The notes below the pieces were generated by a model. The model ran no database searches, was not told the origin of the DNA, and worked only from the letters and a program-made list of their open reading frames with translations. From NCBI GenBank assembly GCA_015350385.1, contig WNKI01000003.1, forward strand, positions 3,016,849 through 3,080,848: a stretch of 64,000 bases of DNA, in the 5' to 3' direction. This DNA is from Aculops lycopersici (Eukaryota > Arthropoda > Arachnida > Trombidiformes > Eriophyidae). A program made the position numbers and the translations under genes. The first letter of the stretch is position 1; the number at the start of each line of letters is the position of its first letter. Below are positions 58,964-64,000 of the stretch, in pieces.

Positions 58964-60419
58964 GTTTAGCAGTAGTATTATCTATAATATGTTTCGAAGA
59001 CAACTTGACATACTCGGCAGCTGCCACCCATTCTTTGGCATCAAATTGAGCATAGCATCTCAGTGATAGATTGTTCAGATTTGACCTACCATACCGGTAA
59101 CCAGCTAAGACATAATAAAACGAAGCTTTTCTTAATCTTGTTTTGCTAAGAATATAACATCTCGAAGCCTGTTCAAGAAATAGGGCGGATTGTAAATCTG
59201 AATCATTTCCTGTCAATGAAATGAAAAATTTCGCTGCGTCAATGGGTGATGTCCGTCTTAGTATATCTGTAGCCATGATCGATGCTCTAGTTGCTAGGAT
59301 TGCACTCTTACATGGATCCATGTAAGTAGAAACAGCTTTCTCGATATGATGTCTTTGGAATTTGTTCAACATGAACATCGAGGCTGCGTAGGCCTCACAG
59401 GCTCCTGCATAATACAGCCAGGCACCGTCGTTGAGGAACTCTTTCTTTGCCAAATCGTACGAGCTACTTGCTAGCTCGTATAGACCCAAACACATCGAAA
59501 TGTCGCCCAATTTTCTACATTGCATTTCTCCCGCATCAGGTGTATAAACTACTGATTGATTAACATATGAGGTGTGGCCTATGTTTAATAATTGGCGTGT
59601 TGCTATCACTAGATTTCTTCTCAACCCTTTTCGTGTTGATATTGCATCATTCAAGATCCTAACTTGTCGCTCACACCATGGTACCAGCGAGCTAGTTATA
59701 AAGTTTTTCAGGAATGGCAAAACGTTTTGGCCAGCCTGCTCGGGTGGCTTTGGTATATTAAGCCATGAGCAATTACTCTGTCCAAAGCAGGTGACGAATC
59801 TCGAGAAGGCTTGTTGAAGTGTTGGGGGAACGGCGTTTGTATCGAAATTTTGTACATCTGTTGTTGCGATCTCCGTATCTTCTTGACCCTCTACATTGAC
59901 TATAACATAATGTTCAATAAAACTATTTGTCATGAACCTTAACAATGTATTGTCCCGCACTTGCCCGAGCAACTTGGATGCTATAGAATCGAATGTTTGT
60001 AAATCTTTGGTACTGAGAATGATAAATACACCAAAATTCGATCCGATAAAATCATGATCATAATTGTTGTGAGTACTAATGAATTTGTCCTTCCACCTTT
60101 CAAACCAAGGTGTTGCGTCCAAGTCTATTATATCGGCTAATTGGTATTTACTACTCTCCTCGGCGACAACCTGGTGTAGCTGTTGTTGGATCGTGTTCAG
60201 ATCTGGTCTCGTTTGCAATTCTTCAATATTGTTGATTCGCAATCTCAGCTGAGTAATAGGATGTGCTGTATTTGAACTTAGATCACGAAAAGTAACTCGA
60301 GTTAAATCGTTGACCAGGTCATAATTCTTCAGGATGGAGTTGATGTCACACAAGCCTTTCATTGAATCGCTACATGTTGTTATCATACTAATACGGAAGA
60401 GACTTGAAATGGAGTCCAT
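58959..60419 (-). CDS. TRAPPC8: TRAPP complex subunit 8 (Trs85 domain only)
   Basis: TRAPPC8/Trs85 is a subunit of the TRAPP III tether, acting with Rab1 in ER-Golgi traffic and autophagy. The 486 residues (ATG at 60419; the frame opens six codons earlier on GTG) follow the N-terminal third of TRAPPC8: LTRVTFRDLSSNTAHPITQLRLRI, DATPWFERWKDKFISTHNNYDHDF, SSLVPWCERQVRILNDAISTRKGLRRNLVIATRQLL, YTPDAGEMQCRKLGDISMCLGLYELASSSYDLAKKEFLNDGAWLYYAGA, SDLQSALFLEQASRCYI and KASFYYVLAGYRYG. Human TRAPPC8 is about 1,435 residues. Here the protein ends just after the Trs85 domain, and only 283 bases lie before the SPO11 start, so no space remains for the C-terminal two-thirds. It is a single exon. Confidence 0.9.
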   Translation of the reverse strand: MDSISSLFRISMITTCSDSMKGLCDINSILKNYDLVNDLTRVTFRDLSSNTAHPITQLRLRINNIEELQTRPDLNTIQQQLHQVVAEESSKYQLADIIDLDATPWFERWKDKFISTHNNYDHDFIGSNFGVFIILSTKDLQTFDSIASKLLGQVRDNTLLRFMTNSFIEHYVIVNVEGQEDTEIATTDVQNFDTNAVPPTLQQAFSRFVTCFGQSNCSWLNIPKPPEQAGQNVLPFLKNFITSSLVPWCERQVRILNDAISTRKGLRRNLVIATRQLLNIGHTSYVNQSVVYTPDAGEMQCRKLGDISMCLGLYELASSSYDLAKKEFLNDGAWLYYAGACEAYAASMFMLNKFQRHHIEKAVSTYMDPCKSAILATRASIMATDILRRTSPIDAAKFFISLTGNDSDLQSALFLEQASRCYILSKTRLRKASFYYVLAGYRYGRSNLNNLSLRCYAQFDAKEWVAAAEYVKLSSKHIIDNTTAKQ

Positions 60420-60437
60420 ACTGTTGATTGTTTCCAC

Positions 60438-61767
60438 ACCACAATGTAATCACAGTAAAATAAGCCCACCGATGAGGTGAGATGGATAATTTATGGTTAC
60501 AACAAAGTTAGTATTATGGATAGCATATTAAAAATGGTCAAAATAATAGATCTGGACTTGAGCACACTGTGTATCTGAAGCACAACCGGCCAAAGTCTCG
60601 ATTTTCTCTTCTAATGTTGTGTTGTTTTGAATTTGTGCCACCAATGTGTGAACCCATCAAAGACACACTAATTTTTGGCGTACGACACACACTGTGAAGA
60701 AACAAGCGCTCACAAGTCGGGATGGCGGGGCCTTGGACCTGCCTCCTCAGTTCATATTTCCGAAACGGCATATTTTCATAGATAATCTACACAATTAATT
60801 TCTTATTGTATTCGCATATCTAGTCTTCTCCAATACACACGCCGTGTTATATTTGGCACTAACTTAAGCAAAACTCACGCAGACAAACCTTAACTTTTCC
60901 ACGAATTCAAAGTTACTATACATTTGTCTGCGTTTGCCGCTGATCCGGTGAAAGATTTGTCGATGAATCATGATGATCAACATATCAAATTATTGATTAG
61001 TCACTTGCATCTCGTAATTCTGTCTCTCAAAAAGACACACGTGTAGTATAGCCAAACATGTTTGGTGCTCTAGGCGTATGAGATATAACTTTCTTTTCAG
61101 CAAAGGAAGTTAACTTCTCAACAAAGAAGCACCATCAAGAGAATTCGAGATACATGTATTCCGGCTAAAATCTCATTGCCGGTACGTTACATGATGATGG
61201 TTAGTTTGGGATGCAAGATCTTTAAGTCGAAAAAGGCAATACATGTTTCTTTTTGAAAGACATCTTCACAAATGCCCACCTTGATATGGACTTAACCACG
61301 TCATTTCCGGGTGCTAGCCGATATAACTCTCGCTACTCCCGTTCAACGTCATTGCTTGGTCACAGCCAGGTCAACGAAGAGGCTTTAGAACTAATGAGAA
61401 GCTTAATCGAGTCTACGCAACAAGGTGATCAGGTGTTGATTGAGAGAATATAAGTATCTAGTCTACAACTCTGTTGTGATGTCCCAAGTCAAATTCATCC
61501 CGCGTTATCGAGGGTATAGTTGTGTAAATAAAGGAGATAGCCGTGACTAGTGGTAGTCTTTAGTAGAATCTGATTGATACGGAGGAAATCATGGACATTC
61601 GAATATGTTTGAATAAACATCACACATCTTAATCTCTAGTAAGCCGGCTAATATATGGCATAAGATATGTCTTGAAAATATGGAAGTTTTCGCTTAAGAA
61701 TCTACATAGTTCCATGGTAAGTATGCATTTATTGGAAAGTTTAATTGAAAATTGAAGCTAGACTTTG
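60438..61767. other. Intergenic region between divergent-side TRAPPC8 promoter and TOPORS-like 3' end
   Basis: 1.33 kb. A 77-codon minus-strand ATG frame (60771-60538, MPFRKYELRRQV) and a 55-codon plus-strand ATG frame (61286-61453) are open but unrecognised. The first could be a real small gene, but nothing supports it beyond its frame. Confidence 0.35.
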
Positions 61768-63627
61768 CTACATGTCCGGCATCTGTCTATAAAGAGACTC
61801 TAGTAGGTGTTGATGATCGACATGAGGGTTGTTAGTAAGTCTACCTGCATAAGCAGCCTGATGATAATGCCGGTTGAATTGGTAGGGCATTTGAACTGCA
61901 CGGCTATGTGCTTGCTCAAGCCTTAAATGAGCTCTAGCACTCATATCAATGGTTGATCTCAACTGTTGGTGATGATGGCTTGGGTGACCTTGATGGTGGA
62001 CTGCATGATGATGATGGTGACCGTGCATTTGGGGTGGATGGTGGTGGTGGTTTCTTTCTAGAGTGACGCTCAACGGATCGGCATTCGGGGCGGCCGGTCC
62101 ACGGGTTGTTCTCGATGAGATATCGGATGAGCCAACTGGAGCTGCACTTCCGGGATGGACTCTAGCAAATACAGACCTATCGTTGCGTGACGTTCGTCCG
62201 CGACTGTTTGCATCATTGGGGAGACCATGATTTGACGTGTAGGCACTGGTTATTGCAGTACTTGTTGCGGGGGCAAGTCGGTTCGGTAGTAGTGCTATAT
62301 AATTTGATGCTGTTATCGGGTAACTAGTGGATGTGGTGAATGGTGGATGAGGCACGTTTATGTTGAAGTTATTTGCCACTGCGTTGAACGGATGAAGTGC
62401 TGCTTCAGCCTGACGGTGATCAATCTGATTTGCGTAGTAATGTGCGTTTCCGACCAATTCCGGATTTCTGAGATTTTCAAAGAGGAACTGCACTTCTTCA
62501 TGGTTGCTAGCGCGATTGTATACCGGTGCATTTGTGTTCAGGGTATGTAGGTGCTCGAGCATTAACCTATCCGCAATATAACTATCATCATCGTCTCGAC
62601 GGATTGGATTAGCAGGTTTTTCCTCGTAGTTTGTAGCTGACTTGATGTTATAGATGATTTTAGTGAACTTGGTTCTGCATAGTGGACACGTCGCCTTGTT
62701 TTTAGTCCAGTTCTCGATACACGAGTAACAAAATAGATGGAAACACGTATTAGTAAATGAAGGATCCCTTTCCATACTATCGAGAAGACAAATCGGACAT
62801 TTAGTGAATGATGGCGATAGAGGTCTGATATCCGGCGACGATTTAAGTCGTTTGCTGGATCCGCTCAAGTTTCCACAAGCTGACGCTGACTTCTTCAATG
62901 TCAATGTATCTGTAGACGAGCGCTTTCTCTTTGATCTATTCTCATCTTGCCTGAGACCAGAGTCAGAGTTTTGTTGAGTTAGACCTTGTTTTTCATAGCT
63001 GTAGTTAGTTGGTAGTGCGTTTCTCCTCGGACAACGATCACCATGGTGTGGGTGCATAGTATTGCTGCTTAAATGTTGTTGCTGAGGATTGAGGTTGTTG
63101 TTTACAAGATACTCATCATAGTTGTTATGATGAGATGTGGTGTGGTGGTGGTGGTGAGGATTGAAGCTATGATGCTGTTGATGATGATTGGTGTTATGTT
63201 GCTGATAGTAGCTATCATGCAACGCTGAAGTTGATGATTGATTACAAGTGGCCGACGGTTGATAACCATTTGAAGTTCGAGAGCTTGCTACGCCACAGCA
63301 GATTATACTTGGTTGACTATTTGATCCAATATCGGTGCAAGTATATGAGGTACCAAGATTTGAGACTGAGGGAGGGTTTGAGTCTGCCGGATGTGTTATA
63401 TTGAAGCTACATGATTCCTTCTTATCTGGATTGTTGCTTGGATGTGATTCCTCGCCACTTGGATTTGAATTGTCGCATTCAGCTTCCTCTTGTTTCTTTT
63501 TAACATCGTTGATACGAGCTAACTCGTTTACTAGTTGAATAAATCTTGGATGATCACAAGAATGTGTTCGTGGAACCCGCTGATGTCTTACTTTGGGCCT
63601 CGATCTAGCTGAAGCGCTAGAAGACAT
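61768..63627 (-). CDS. TOPORS-like RING-finger E3 ligase
   Basis: TOPORS is a dual ubiquitin/SUMO E3 ligase bound to topoisomerase I and p53 in vertebrates. The 619-residue single exon (ATG at 63627) carries one C3HC4 RING at about residues 274-320 (KCPICLLD, TCFHLFCYSCIENWTKNKATCPLCR), followed by TKIIYNIKSATNYEE, equivalent to the FDSIFHSVRAEDDFKEY segment that follows the RING in TOPORS. The W in ENW and the post-RING segment favour TOPORS over generic RING proteins. The N-terminus is Ser/Asn/His/Gln-rich (HHHHTTSHHN) and the C-terminus His-rich (MHGHHHHHAVHHQGHPSHH). The RS-rich tail of vertebrate TOPORS (over 1,000 residues) is not seen. The orthology call is moderate. Confidence 0.72.
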   Translation of the reverse strand: MSSSASARSRPKVRHQRVPRTHSCDHPRFIQLVNELARINDVKKKQEEAECDNSNPSGEESHPSNNPDKKESCSFNITHPADSNPPSVSNLGTSYTCTDIGSNSQPSIICCGVASSRTSNGYQPSATCNQSSTSALHDSYYQQHNTNHHQQHHSFNPHHHHHTTSHHNNYDEYLVNNNLNPQQQHLSSNTMHPHHGDRCPRRNALPTNYSYEKQGLTQQNSDSGLRQDENRSKRKRSSTDTLTLKKSASACGNLSGSSKRLKSSPDIRPLSPSFTKCPICLLDSMERDPSFTNTCFHLFCYSCIENWTKNKATCPLCRTKFTKIIYNIKSATNYEEKPANPIRRDDDDSYIADRLMLEHLHTLNTNAPVYNRASNHEEVQFLFENLRNPELVGNAHYYANQIDHRQAEAALHPFNAVANNFNINVPHPPFTTSTSYPITASNYIALLPNRLAPATSTAITSAYTSNHGLPNDANSRGRTSRNDRSVFARVHPGSAAPVGSSDISSRTTRGPAAPNADPLSVTLERNHHHHPPQMHGHHHHHAVHHQGHPSHHHQQLRSTIDMSARAHLRLEQAHSRAVQMPYQFNRHYHQAAYAGRLTNNPHVDHQHLLESLYRQMPDM

Positions 63628-64000
63628 TTTCAATAGTATGGTGAATCACTTTTACCGCCCAACTGTAAGTCTTGTGACCTTCCTCTATACAGATTATTTT
63701 TTGTTAAGAACCCTGATAAATGAAGAGGGAGAGAAATGGCTCAGACCACCAAATCTGAGTGTAGAATTATAATTGTTTCTTGAGTCTTGGTGATTTTGTA
63801 AATTGATATATGACAGAATTGATGTGGTGCTTGTTTTTAGTTTTTAGTTTTTAGGCTTATAATAGGTTGCTTTTCTACAATACAATATGGGATAATGATG
63901 TTGTTTTTGTTATTGAGAAAAAATGAACTTCTCTCTCATGTAGTTGGTGCTTGAGTGGATTATAAATCTGTTTTGTAACTAACGCTTACTGTTGACAAAA
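63628..64000. other. Region upstream of the TOPORS-like gene
   Basis: 373 bases to the window end, A/T-rich, presumably 5' UTR and promoter. No gene seen. Confidence 0.4.

Noticed and set aside
60538..60771. 77-codon ATG frame MPFRKYELRRQV on the minus strand
   Set aside because: No homology or splice partner identified. Left as unsupported although a small gene is possible.
61253..61453. Plus-strand frame ending in a helical EEALELMRSLIESTQQG segment
   Set aside because: Starts on TTG (ATG gives 55 codons). No upstream exon could be joined with confidence.
1..64000. tRNA, rRNA or CRISPR features
   Set aside because: No cloverleaf with plausible A and B boxes, no rRNA similarity and no regularly spaced direct repeats were found by reading. 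A tRNAscan-SE or Infernal run would be decisive.

Overview
The window is nuclear DNA from an animal. It carries a Wnt ligand, a Smad, a VHL homologue, a MAST kinase, a tetraspanin, a TIS11-type zinc-finger protein and an SLC17-like transporter, and their coding sequences are joined by short GT-AG introns (about 64-340 bp). It is not bacterial and I see no viral genes. The genome is strikingly intron-poor: long genes such as GCN2, MAST, Smad, SPO11, TRAPPC8, RFC4 and GTF2H4 read as one exon. Several proteins lack domains normal for their family. Together this suggests a streamlined invertebrate genome, perhaps a mite-like arthropod; that placement is inference only.

Layout. 1-9.7 kb: GCN2 (minus, cut by the window start), VHL, BPNT2 and PDAP1 (plus), RpS4 (minus, four coding exons). 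11.4-14.7 kb: TIS11-like and a four-exon Wnt (plus). 15.7-17.3 kb: choline/ethanolamine kinase (minus), interrupted by a 327-base assembly gap. 17.3-20.5 kb: gene-free. 20.6-24.8 kb: DHODH (minus) head-to-head with a WD40-only PLAA (plus), then a tetraspanin (minus). 24.5-30.7 kb: a segmental tandem duplication containing a broken 5' copy of the tetraspanin. 32.3-35.9 kb: MAST kinase (minus). 36-40 kb: gene-free. 40.3-43.1 kb: Smad (minus). 43-46 kb: gene-free. 46-52 kb: a dense block of coiled-coil protein, GTF2H4, PUS1, RFC4 and CK2-beta. 52.5-56.7 kb: a secreted orphan protein and an SLC17-like transporter (both minus). 57-60.4 kb: SPO11 and TRAPPC8 (minus). 61.8-63.6 kb: TOPORS-like RING protein (minus).

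The genes do not form one pathway. They are housekeeping genes (translation, tRNA modification, replication, TFIIH, nucleotide and phospholipid metabolism, vesicle tethering) mixed with developmental signalling genes (Wnt, Smad, VHL). Signalling genes sit beside the large gene-free blocks, which look like regulatory DNA. Housekeeping genes are packed tightly, often head-to-head or tail-to-tail, with poly(A) signals touching or overlapping stop codons.

The most notable observations are a dense SQ/TQ cluster inside SPO11, a cysteine-rich insertion inside the VHL beta domain, a GCN2 without its pseudokinase domain, a Smad with no visible C-terminal SSxS motif, truncated MAST, PLAA and TRAPPC8 homologues, and an excess of perfect short hairpins in intergenic DNA. 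All splice models were read by eye and have not been checked against transcripts or databases.
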